64,000 nucleotides of DNA, taken from NCBI RefSeq assembly GCF_027587205.1, contig NZ_JAPDOD010000027.1:58511-122510 (forward strand). Reading direction: 5' to 3'. This DNA is from Solirubrobacter ginsenosidimutans (GTDB taxonomy: Bacteria; Actinomycetota; Thermoleophilia; Solirubrobacterales; Solirubrobacteraceae). A model generated the notes under the pieces. That model had not been told where the DNA came from. It did no database searches and saw nothing but the letters and a program-made list of their open reading frames with translations. This document shows positions 1 through 7,212 of the stretch, one piece after another. A program made the translations under genes and the position numbers. Each line of letters begins with the position of its first letter. The stretch's first letter is position 1.

Positions 1-434
1 GGAGCGACCGCGAGGATCTCGTCGATCACCGCGTCGTGGGCGGGCGCGGTCGAGGCCATCAGGTAGCCGGAGCGGGTGAACCAGGCGTCGACGCCCTGCT
101 CCTCGCACCACGTGCCGATCATCTCGACGCTCTCGGTGGACGCCTGGCAGACCTCGATCGCCCGGTCGCGGCCGAAGCGCTCGACCAGCGACGGCAGGTG
201 CGTCCACAGCGTCTCGCAGAACCCGCCGTTGCGCCCGCTCGGCCCGTGGCCGCACAGGTCAGCCTCGAGCAGCACCACCGACGCGCCGCGCGCCCGCAGC
301 TGCCACGCGGTCCACAGCCCCGTGTAGCCGCCGCCGATGACCACGACGTCGGCGGACACGTCGCCCGCGAGGGCGGGCGCCGGCTCGACGCCGCCCGCCT
401 CGGCGAGCCAATACCCGTGCGCGGTGTGGATCAC
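1..434 (-). CDS. FAD-dependent amine oxidase, N-terminal part (cut by window edge)
   Basis: This is the first 144 codons of a DAO-type flavoprotein; the rest lies beyond position 1. It opens with a GTG that overlaps the aminotransferase stop as GTGA, so the two genes are translationally coupled. Residues 1-25 contain the HGYWLAEAG segment that often precedes the fold. They are followed by the dinucleotide-binding motif ADVVVIGGGYTGLWTAWQL and an acidic strand end (VVLLEAD), and then GPSGRNGGF, typical of the glycine oxidase/gamma-glutamylputrescine oxidase (PuuB) branch. The likely reaction is flavin-dependent oxidation of a primary or secondary amine. Pairing with a class III aminotransferase near polyamine transport genes suggests polyamine catabolism. 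The exact substrate is inference. Confidence 0.8.
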   Translation of the reverse strand, partial: MIHTAHGYWLAEAGGVEPAPALAGDVSADVVVIGGGYTGLWTAWQLRARGASVVLLEADLCGHGPSGRNGGFCETLWTHLPSLVERFGRDRAIEVCQASTESVEMIGTWCEEQGVDAWFTRSGYLMASTAPAHDAVIDEILAVA

Positions 435-1837
435 CCCACGTAGAACTTCTCTGAGGCGTCCGCGAGCACCGCTTCGGTCTTCGCGGCCATCTCCTCGAGC
501 TCCTCGCGGGTGCTGATCAGCGGCGGGGCGAGGTGCAGGACGGCATCGCCGCGGTCGTCCGGGCGGGCGATCAGGCCCTCCTCGAGCAGCCGGCCGGCGA
601 TGAAGCCGCGCAGCAGCTTCTCGCGCTCCTCGGCGGAGAAGCGGGACTCCTGCGCGTCGCGGACGAGCTCCAGCGCCCAGAAGAACCCGGCGCCGCGGAC
701 GTCGCCCACGATCGGCACGCGGGACTTGATGCCCTCGAGCAGCTCGCCCATGTACGGCTCCAGCGCCCGCACGTTCTCGAGCACGCCCTCGCGCTCGAAG
801 ATCTCGATGTTGCGAAGCGCGACCGCCGCCGCGACAGGATGGCCCGCGAACGTGATGCCGTGCATCAGCATCCGGCCGTCTTCGTAGAGCGGCTCGGCGA
901 TCCGGTCGCTCACCAGCACCGCGCCCATCGGCGCGTAGGCCGACGTGATGCCCTTGGCGCAGGTGATCAGGTCCGGCGCGACGCCGTAGCGCGCGGAGGC
1001 GAACCACTCGCCGATGCGTCCGAAGCCGGTGATGACCTCGTCGGCCACCAGCGCGATCCCGTACCTGTCGCACAGCGCGCGCAGGCCCGGCCAGTAGCCG
1101 TCCGGCGGCACGAGGCAGCCGCCCGCGTTCTGGACCGGCTCGGCGATCAGCATCGCCACGGTCTCCGGCCCGGTCTCGATGATCGTGCGCTCGAGCTCGT
1201 CCAGCAGCCGCGCGGTGCGCGCCGCCTCGTCGCCGGCGTCCGGATCACGGTACGGGTTGGTGTTGGAGATCCGTACGACGGGGATCGGCGCCGCGCCGAA
1301 CGGCTCCTTGTACGTGCGCACGCCGGTGAACGACAGGGCGCCGAGCGTGACGCCGTGGTAGGCGATCTCGCGCGCGATCGCCTTGGTGCGCTGCGGCTCG
1401 CCCTTGGCCAGGTAGTGCTGGCGCACGATCTTCCAGGCGGCCTCGACCGACTCCGAGCCGCCGTTGGTGAAGAACACGCGGTTGAGGTCGCCGGGGGCGC
1501 GCTCGGCCAGCGCGGCGGCGAGGTGGATCGCCGGCGGGTGCGCGGTCGCCCAGTTGGTGTTGAACGCCAGCGTCGACATCTGCGCGGACGCCACCGCGGC
1601 CATCTCCTCGCCGAACGAGTAGCCGATCTGGCAGCAGAACAGCGAGGAGAGACCGTCGAAGTAGCGCTTGCCCTCGGTGTCGAAGACGTAGGCGCCCTCG
1701 CCGCGCTCGAGCACCAGCAGCGGCTTGCCGTCAGGCCCGAACGAGCCGTTGCGGGTGAAGTGCATCAGCAGGTGCCGGTGCGCCTGCTCCTGCAGCGAGT
1801 CGGTGCCCAATGTGTCGGCAACAGTCATGCGGACCAT
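431..1837 (-). CDS. Class III (PLP) aminotransferase, putrescine/omega-amino acid type
   Basis: This is a full-length fold-type I aminotransferase that would move an amino group from a diamine or omega-amino acid to a 2-oxo acid. Visible family motifs are the TNGGSESVEAAWK phosphate-binding region, VADEVITGFGR containing the PLP-stacking Asp, and CAKGITSAYAPMGA with the Schiff-base Lys. The GITFAGHPVAAA motif follows. An ATG at 1912 is also open but adds an Arg-rich stretch unlike the family. The ATG at 1837 (or 1828) follows a GGGGCGAG ribosome-binding site and gives a normal N-terminus. It overlaps the FAD oxidase downstream and is transcribed divergently from arsR. The relatives are usually named aspartate aminotransferase family; putrescine as substrate is inferred from context. 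Confidence 0.85.
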   Translation of the reverse strand: MVRMTVADTLGTDSLQEQAHRHLLMHFTRNGSFGPDGKPLLVLERGEGAYVFDTEGKRYFDGLSSLFCCQIGYSFGEEMAAVASAQMSTLAFNTNWATAHPPAIHLAAALAERAPGDLNRVFFTNGGSESVEAAWKIVRQHYLAKGEPQRTKAIAREIAYHGVTLGALSFTGVRTYKEPFGAAPIPVVRISNTNPYRDPDAGDEAARTARLLDELERTIIETGPETVAMLIAEPVQNAGGCLVPPDGYWPGLRALCDRYGIALVADEVITGFGRIGEWFASARYGVAPDLITCAKGITSAYAPMGAVLVSDRIAEPLYEDGRMLMHGITFAGHPVAAAVALRNIEIFEREGVLENVRALEPYMGELLEGIKSRVPIVGDVRGAGFFWALELVRDAQESRFSAEEREKLLRGFIAGRLLEEGLIARPDDRGDAVLHLAPPLISTREELEEMAAKTEAVLADASEKFYVG

Positions 1838-1930
1838 GCTCGCCCCGCCTGTGGCCGCCCCGCAATGGGCGGAACGTCGCGTTAGCGCCAACGATCTTCG
1901 ACGGATCGTCATCTCTGTAGTTTTCTGAAG

Positions 1931-1946
1931 CTTGTAATATTCTAAG
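1931..1946. promoter_or_regulatory. Palindromic operator and -10 region at the arsR start
   Basis: The 16-bp sequence CTTGTAATATTCTAAG is a CTT-N2-AATATT-N2-AAG inverted repeat. It ends 4 nt before the arsR ATG, in an AT-rich patch within very GC-rich DNA. Its right half overlaps a TATTCT -10 box (1938-1943) that lies 7 nt before the ATG, implying a leaderless transcript. ArsR-family dimers bind palindromes of about this size, so autorepression is likely. The site could also influence the divergent aminotransferase promoter. Confidence 0.6.
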
Positions 1947-1950
1947 CGAG

Positions 1951-2307
1951 ATGCCGTATCGCACCGGACAGCCGCCCGTCTACGCCCTCAAAGCGGACTT
2001 CTTCCGGACGCTCGGGCATCCCGCCCGGGTTCGGATCCTGCAGTTGCTGCGCGAGGGCGAGCAGAGTGTCGGCGCGCTCCAGGCCGCACTGGACCTGGAC
2101 TCCGGCGGGACCTCCCAGCACCTGGCGGCGCTGCGCAAGCAGGGGCTCGTGACCAGCCGGCGCGAGGGGACGAGCGTCTATTACGCCGTCAAGGACCCGC
2201 GCATCCTCGAGCTGCTCGAGCTCGCCAAGGCGGTCATCACCGCGGGACTGCATGAGCACCAGGCGCTGCTCGACGAGCTCGCAGTCGAGGACTTCGGCCC
2301 GCGCTGA
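1951..2307 (+). CDS. ArsR-family winged-helix regulator (Rv0081-like)
   Basis: This 118-residue protein is one winged helix-turn-helix domain: LKADFFRTLGHPARVRILQLL (helices 1-2), a recognition helix in SGGTSQHLAALRKQGLV, and the wing SRREGTSVYYAV. No CxC or DxH metal-binding motif of classical ArsR/SmtB sensors is present, so the signal is not obviously a metal. It lies 2 nt before the first hyc-like gene and is probably co-transcribed with it. In Mycobacterium tuberculosis the hypoxia-linked ArsR protein Rv0081 heads the equivalent hyc-like operon, and the sequences look alike from memory (DFF/EFF...HPAR.RIL). The expected role is autoregulation and control of the membrane complex. Confidence 0.85.
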   Translation: MPYRTGQPPVYALKADFFRTLGHPARVRILQLLREGEQSVGALQAALDLDSGGTSQHLAALRKQGLVTSRREGTSVYYAVKDPRILELLELAKAVITAGLHEHQALLDELAVEDFGPR

Positions 2308-2309
2308 AC

Positions 2310-4175
2310 ATGGGCTGGCTCGCGCTCGCCGGAGCGCTCATCCTGGCGCTCGCGGGTGCCTGCACCGCGATGCCCGGCGGTCTGCGCGCCGGTCTCGCCG
2401 CGCAGGCGGCCGGAATGGCGCTGCTCGGCGCCGCCGGAGCGGTCGCGCTGGCCGACAGGCAGTCGGTCGGGTCGTCTTGGCACGAGGGCGCGTCACCGGC
2501 GCTCGGCCTCGACCCGCTCAGCGGGCTCTTCCTCGCGCTGCTGGCGCTGACCGCGGTGCCGACGCTGATCTACGCCCGCGCGTACCTGCGCTCGCCCGCC
2601 GCCGGTGCACTCTGCGGCCTGTTCCTCCTCGCGCTGACGGGCGTGCTCGTGGCACGCGACGTGACGACGTTCCTCGCGTTCTGGGAGCTGATGACGCTCG
2701 CGCCCGCGGCGGCGATGCTCGTGACCCGCCGGGACGCGCAGGTCCGCGCTGCCGTCCAGACCTATGTCGCGGTCACGCATCTCGGTGGCGCGGGCGTCTG
2801 GATCGCGCTGCTGGCGCTGGCGGCCCCCGGCCCGCTCGGTGCCGGCGCGCAGACCGTCGTGGCCGTCGCGGCGCTGATCGGCTTCGGCACGAAGGCCGGT
2901 CTCGTCCCGCTGCACACCTGGCTCCCGCACGCGCACCCCGTCGCGCCCGCCCCGTTCTCGGCGCTGATGTCGGGGATGCTGGTCAAGGTCGCGCTCTACG
3001 GGTTGATCCGCGTCGAGTTCGAATGGCTCGGCACGCCGCCGCGCTGGCTCGGCTTCGCGCTGCTCGGCGCCGGGCTGTTGTCGGCGCTGGTCGGCGTCGT
3101 CTCGGCGATCGTGCAGCAGGACCTCAAGCGGCTGCTCGCCTACAGCACGATCGAGAACGTCGGGATCGCCGTGACCGCGCTGGGCGCTTCGGTCCTACTC
3201 CTGGACCCGGTCTGGGCCGCGCTCGCGTTCGCCGCGGCGCTGTTGCAGATCGTCAACCACGCGGTGTTCAAGACGCTCCTGTTCCTCGGGGCGGGGGCGA
3301 TCGAGCGCGCCACCGGCAGCGTCGACCTCGACCACCTCGGAGGCCTGCTGCGCCAGCTGCCGTGGACCGGGGCCGCGTTCGGCGTCGGCTGCCTGGCGAT
3401 CGCGGGACTGCCGCCGCTGAACGGCTTCGCGTCGGAGTGGCTGACGTTGCAGGCGCTGGCGCATCTGGCGTTCGCGGGGCCGGTCGCGGGCGGAGTGGCC
3501 GGCGCCGTCGGCCTCGCGGGGATCGGGGCGACCGCGGCGCTCGCGCTGCTGTGCTTCGTCAAGGTGGGCGGTCTCGTCCTGCTCGGGGAGTCGCGGCGCG
3601 AGGTGCCCGCGGTCGAAGTCCCGGTCGAGATGCGCGCGGCGCTCGCGGTGCTCGCCGCGCTGTGCGTCGTGCTGGGGGTCGTGCCGGGGCTCCTGATCGG
3701 TTCGCTCGCGGAACTCGCGCCCGGCTCGCCCGTCGTGGTGAGCCCGGCCGGCCTGCCCGCTCCCGCCCTGGCGCTCGTCCTCGTCGCCGCCACGGCGTTG
3801 TTGGCGTGGGCGCGCGGGTCGCGGCGCGCGGCACCGGCCCCGACGTGGGTCTGCGGGCAGCCGGTGACGCCGGCGCTGCGGTGGACGTCGGCGGGGTTCA
3901 GCAAGCCGCTGCGGCTTGTCCTGGAGTCGGCGATCCGCCCGCAGCGAGCGCTCGAGGTCGTCCGCGCCGGCGGCCTCGTGCAGCGCGTGCGGTACGTCCG
4001 GTTGGTCTCCTCGCCGGTCGAGCGGCTGCTCTATCGCCCCGCGATCCGCGCCGCGCTCGACGGAGCCGCACACATGCGCCGGCTGCAGACCGGCAACGTC
4101 CGCACGTACGCCGCGTACCTGCTGGCGCTCGTCCTCGGCCTCCTCGCACTGGCCCGCATGGGGGCGCTGGGATGA
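2310..4175 (+). CDS. hyfB: Antiporter-like membrane subunit of hyc-type complex (HyfB/ND5-ND4 family)
   Basis: This 621-residue polytopic protein of the Mrp/NuoL-M-N antiporter family is nearly all hydrophobic helices. It contains the conserved core KAGLVPLHTWLPHAHPVAPAP (about residues 196-216, with the helix-breaking Lys and His) and QQDLKRLLAYSTIENVG. The C-terminus carries the arm and final helix seen in HyfB and HycC. In group-4 hydrogenases and complex I this subunit translocates protons or sodium. It starts 2 nt after arsR, and its stop overlaps hycD (ATGA). A second antiporter-like gene, hyfF, follows in the same operon, as in Hyf complexes. Confidence 0.88.
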   Translation: MGWLALAGALILALAGACTAMPGGLRAGLAAQAAGMALLGAAGAVALADRQSVGSSWHEGASPALGLDPLSGLFLALLALTAVPTLIYARAYLRSPAAGALCGLFLLALTGVLVARDVTTFLAFWELMTLAPAAAMLVTRRDAQVRAAVQTYVAVTHLGGAGVWIALLALAAPGPLGAGAQTVVAVAALIGFGTKAGLVPLHTWLPHAHPVAPAPFSALMSGMLVKVALYGLIRVEFEWLGTPPRWLGFALLGAGLLSALVGVVSAIVQQDLKRLLAYSTIENVGIAVTALGASVLLLDPVWAALAFAAALLQIVNHAVFKTLLFLGAGAIERATGSVDLDHLGGLLRQLPWTGAAFGVGCLAIAGLPPLNGFASEWLTLQALAHLAFAGPVAGGVAGAVGLAGIGATAALALLCFVKVGGLVLLGESRREVPAVEVPVEMRAALAVLAALCVVLGVVPGLLIGSLAELAPGSPVVVSPAGLPAPALALVLVAATALLAWARGSRRAAPAPTWVCGQPVTPALRWTSAGFSKPLRLVLESAIRPQRALEVVRAGGLVQRVRYVRLVSSPVERLLYRPAIRAALDGAAHMRRLQTGNVRTYAAYLLALVLGLLALARMGALG

Positions 4176-5089
4176 GCGTCGTCGCCGCCGCCGTTCAGCT
4201 CTCCGGCGTCTTCGTCGCGCCGGTGTTGCCCGGCGCCGTACAGGTGCTGAAGGCGCGCGCGCAGGGGCGGCGCGGGCCGTCGGCCCTGCAGCCGCACCGC
4301 ACGTTGCGGCGCCTGTGGGGCAAGAGCGCGGTGGACCCGGTCGGTGCCGGGCCGGTCTACCGAGTCGTCCCGCCGCTCGTCGCCGCCTGTCTGCTCGCCG
4401 CGCTGACGCTCGTGCCCGTCGGCGGGCGCTCCGGCGGGCTCGGGCTCGGCCATGACGCGTTCGTCCTGGTCGGGCTGCTGGCGCTGGCGCGCTTCGCGCT
4501 CACGGCGTCGGCATGGGACACGGGCAACGGATTCGCGTTGATGGGCGCGGCGCGCGACGTGATGATCGCCGTCTTCGCCGAGGCGCTGCTGGTGCTCGCG
4601 CTGCTGCTGGCCGCGCAACCGGCGCACTCCACCGACATGGTGGCGATGAGCGTGGCGGCCGCCGGCGGCGACATCTGGCGGGAGCCCGCGCACTGGTGCG
4701 GGCTGCTGGCCTTCGCGCTCGTGGTCGTGGCCGAGACCGGGCGCCAGCCGGTCGACAACCCGGACACCCACCTCGAACTGACGATGATCCACGAGGGTCC
4801 GCTGCTCGAGTACGCGGGCCGCGATCTCGCGTACCTGCAGTGGGCGGCCGCGGCGCGCCACTGGGTCGTGCTCGTCCTGGCCGCCGAGCTGTTCCTGCCG
4901 CACTGGGGGCCATTCGCGCTGCGCCTCGTCCTGCTCGCCGCCGGCGTGGCGCTGCTGTGCGTCGCGCTCGCCGCGCTCGAGACGGCGCAGGCGAAGCTGC
5001 GCATCCTGCGGGTGCCGGGGCTGCTCGCGCTCGGCTCCGTGGTGGCGCTGGCGGGCGCGGCGGCGTGGCTGGCGGGCGTCGGCACATGA
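4172..5089 (+). CDS. hycD: NuoH-like membrane anchor subunit (HycD/HyfC)
   Basis: This 305-residue protein has about eight membrane segments and belongs to the NuoH/HycD family, which anchors the hydrophilic arm and forms the quinone or ion entry path. The diagnostic loop VVAETGRQPVDNPDTHLELT, followed by MIHEGPLLEYAGRDLA, is intact, including the acidic residues of the HycD E-x-R-x-P-V-D-N-P signature. The start is an ATG overlapping the hyfB stop. The TGA at 5087-5089 is itself overlapped by the ATG of a 25-codon ORF that leads to hyfE. Confidence 0.88.
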   Translation: MSVVAAAVQLSGVFVAPVLPGAVQVLKARAQGRRGPSALQPHRTLRRLWGKSAVDPVGAGPVYRVVPPLVAACLLAALTLVPVGGRSGGLGLGHDAFVLVGLLALARFALTASAWDTGNGFALMGAARDVMIAVFAEALLVLALLLAAQPAHSTDMVAMSVAAAGGDIWREPAHWCGLLAFALVVVAETGRQPVDNPDTHLELTMIHEGPLLEYAGRDLAYLQWAAAARHWVVLVLAAELFLPHWGPFALRLVLLAAGVALLCVALAALETAQAKLRILRVPGLLALGSVVALAGAAAWLAGVGT

Positions 5090-5163
5090 GCGACCCTGGC
5101 AACCCGCAGGCGAGGGTCCACACGCATGGCCCAGGGACCGACGGACCGGGGGTTGTCCGATGA
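5086..5163 (+). CDS. Micro-ORF bridging hycD and hyfE (MSDPGN family)
   Basis: This is a 25-residue ORF starting MSDPGNPQAR and ending GPGVVR. Its ATG overlaps the hycD stop (ATGA) and its TGA overlaps the hyfE ATG (ATGA), so a ribosome could pass through all three genes. A second ORF with the same first six residues and the same two overlaps occurs at 50427-50498 after rpsD. In the first 18 nt the only differences are the start codon (ATG/GTG) and two synonymous third positions. The segment can also fold: GACCCT (5092-5097) pairs with AGGGTC (5113-5118) around GGCAACC, and GTCGG (5078-5082) with CCGAC (5138-5142). It may be a peptide, a coupling device or a structured RNA; I recognise no known family. 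Confidence 0.45.
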   Translation: MSDPGNPQARVHTHGPGTDGPGVVR

Positions 5164-5765
5164 GCGTGCTCGTCCTGGTGTTCGCTCTTGGCGTCATCGT
5201 CGTGCGCCGGCGCTCGCTGGCGATCGTGCTCGTCGCCGCGCAGTCGCTGACCCTCGGGCTGATCGCCCTGGACCTCGCCGCGGATCGCTCGAGCGAGTTC
5301 CTCGTCGCGAGCCTCGTGCTGCTCGCCAAGGCGGTCGCGCTCCCCGTGCTGCTGTTGCTCGTGGTGCGCCACACACGGGAGCCGCGCCTGGTGGCGGCCG
5401 CCGCCGGGCCGCTCGTGCGCCTCGCCGGTGCCGCCGCGGTCGCCCTGCTGGCGGTGCTGCTCGTGCCGCCGCTGGGGCTCGGCGGCGCCCAGGCGGAGCA
5501 GCTCTCGGTCGCGGTCGTGGTCGTCGGCGTGAGCATCGTCATCGCGCGCCGCCCGGCGCTGTTCCAGTTGCTCGGGCTGATCGTCGCCGAGAACGGGCTC
5601 TCGCTGCTCGCGATCTCCGTCCCGGGCGGGTTGCCGTACGTCGTCGAGTTGGGCGCGCTGCTGGACCTCGGGCTCGTGGTCGCCGTCGCCGCGGCGTTCA
5701 CGCGCCGCATCCACGAGGAGCTGGGCACCGGCGACACCGAGCGCCTGCGAGGCCTGCGTGACTGA
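5160..5765 (+). CDS. hyfE: HyfE/HycP-like membrane subunit (NuoK-like)
   Basis: This 201-residue, highly hydrophobic protein has about six helices. The order after hycD and before hyfF, and the pattern of a short NuoK-like half (conserved acidic residue in GLIVAENGLSLLAI, about residues 140-153), match HyfE of E. coli hydrogenase 4 and HycP (Rv0085) of mycobacteria. These small subunits sit between the antiporter modules and the NuoH-like subunit. Translation is coupled to the preceding micro-ORF and, by an 8-nt overlap, to hyfF. It is recognised mainly by context and topology, as sequence conservation in this family is low. Confidence 0.75.
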   Translation: MSVLVLVFALGVIVVRRRSLAIVLVAAQSLTLGLIALDLAADRSSEFLVASLVLLAKAVALPVLLLLVVRHTREPRLVAAAAGPLVRLAGAAAVALLAVLLVPPLGLGGAQAEQLSVAVVVVGVSIVIARRPALFQLLGLIVAENGLSLLAISVPGGLPYVVELGALLDLGLVVAVAAAFTRRIHEELGTGDTERLRGLRD

Positions 5766-7212
5766 GCTCGCCGCCCTCGTCCCCCTGCTCGCCGCCGCCG
5801 GCGCGGCCCTCGTCTGCCTGGGCAGGACGCCCCGCGACACCGACCGGCTCAACGTCGTCGCCGCGTGCGTCACCGCGGCCGCGGCGCTCGCGCTGGCGGT
5901 CACCGCCCTCGCGCACGGCGCGGCGCCCGCCGTCGACGGGCGCTGGCTGCGCGTGGACGGGGCGAGCGGCGTGTTCGTGGCGGTGATCGCGGTCGTCGGC
6001 CTCTGCAGCGCGCTCGTCTCGCCGGGCTACCTGCGCACCAGCGCACGCAGCTGGTTCACCGCGACGCGCTCACGGCGCGCGTACTACGCCGCGCTGCACC
6101 TCTTCTGGGCGGCGCTGCTGCTCGTGCCGCTGATCGGCAACCTCGCCGTCGCGTGGCTCGTGGTCGAGGCCACGACGGCGGTGTCGGCGCTGCTGGTCGC
6201 CTTCACCGGGCGCCGCGACGCCCTCGAGGCCGGCTGGAAGTACCTCGTGCTGACGACGCTCGGGCTGTCGCTCGCGCTGCTCGGGATCATCGTGGTCGCG
6301 GCCGGGCAGGCGGGCCTGGGGCACACCGGCCTGCACGCCCTCGACTGGCGTGCGCTCGAACGGGCGAACGCGCTCCCGCATGACGCGACGCTGGTGGCGT
6401 TCCTGCTGATCGTCGCCGGGCTCGCGACCAAGATCGGCTGGGCGCCGGTGCACAACTGGCTGCCCGACGCCCACAGCGAGGCGCCCGCCCCGATCAGCGC
6501 GCTGCTGTCCGCGGCGCTCCTGCCGACCGTGGTGCTCGTCGCGTGGCGCGCCAAGTCGGCGCTGCAGGCGAGCGTCGGCGCGGGCACCGCGGGAGCCGTG
6601 TTCATCGGCTTCGGGCTCGCTTCGATGATCGTCGCGATTCCGTTCCTCTGGCGACAGGCGCCGTGGAAGCGGCTGCTGGCGTATTCGAGCCTCGAGCACA
6701 TGGGCGTGATCGCGCTGGGGATCGGCTTCGGAACGCCGCTGGCGATCGCCGGGGTGCTGATCCACGTCGCCGGCCACGCGCTCGCCAAGGCGCTCGGCTT
6801 CTACGCGGCGCTCCCGCTGCTGCGCGCCGACCCGGAAGCCGCCACGCACGCGCCGGCCGGGGTGGCGAACGCAGCCACCGCGACGGCGATGAGCGTCAGC
6901 TTGATCGCGCTGGCAGGACTCCCGCCCTCGCCGCTGTTCGTCTCGGAGCTGCTGATCGCGCTCGGGGGCGTCGCCGCGGGCGAGACGGCGGTCGTCGCCG
7001 TCGCGGTGGTCGCGCTCGCGCTCGGGTTCCTCGGCCTCCTGCACGCCCTCATCGAGGGCGTGATCGGCGATCCGGTCAAGCGGCTGCACGCGGCACGGCG
7101 CTCCGAGCGGCAGATCGCCGCGCTGACCGTCGCGCTCGGTGCCGGGCTGCTCGCGTTGACGGCCGCCGCAACGCTCGTCCCCGGCTCCGCTCTCGTGGAC
7201 GGCCTGCTGTGA
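5758..7212 (+). CDS. hyfF: Second antiporter-like subunit (HyfF/HycQ, ND5 family)
   Basis: This 484-residue polytopic protein of the NuoL/M/N family has the core KIGWAPVHNWLPDAHSEAPAP (about residues 224-244), LLAYSSLEHMG, and the Lys/His residues used for ion translocation. It is shorter than HyfB and lacks its C-terminal arm, like HyfF. The start is a GTG overlapping hyfE by 8 nt, and the stop overlaps the GTG of the large subunit (GTGA). Two antiporter modules predict that the complex is an ion pump or is driven by ion flow. Confidence 0.86.
   Translation: MTELAALVPLLAAAGAALVCLGRTPRDTDRLNVVAACVTAAAALALAVTALAHGAAPAVDGRWLRVDGASGVFVAVIAVVGLCSALVSPGYLRTSARSWFTATRSRRAYYAALHLFWAALLLVPLIGNLAVAWLVVEATTAVSALLVAFTGRRDALEAGWKYLVLTTLGLSLALLGIIVVAAGQAGLGHTGLHALDWRALERANALPHDATLVAFLLIVAGLATKIGWAPVHNWLPDAHSEAPAPISALLSAALLPTVVLVAWRAKSALQASVGAGTAGAVFIGFGLASMIVAIPFLWRQAPWKRLLAYSSLEHMGVIALGIGFGTPLAIAGVLIHVAGHALAKALGFYAALPLLRADPEAATHAPAGVANAATATAMSVSLIALAGLPPSPLFVSELLIALGGVAAGETAVVAVAVVALALGFLGLLHALIEGVIGDPVKRLHAARRSERQIAALTVALGAGLLALTAAATLVPGSALVDGLL

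Noticed and set aside
2252..5089. Very long open frame of 945 codons on the plus strand
   Set aside because: Up to 4171 it is an Arg/Ala-rich shadow of arsR and hyfB in GC-rich DNA. Only the part from 4172 (hycD) is real.
5086..5163. SAM-I/SAM-IV riboswitch suggested by ATGAG...GGCAACC
   Set aside because: P2, the GGTGC/AATCC-type segment and a full P1 are not identifiable, and the downstream genes are unrelated to methionine. Kept only as an unexplained element.
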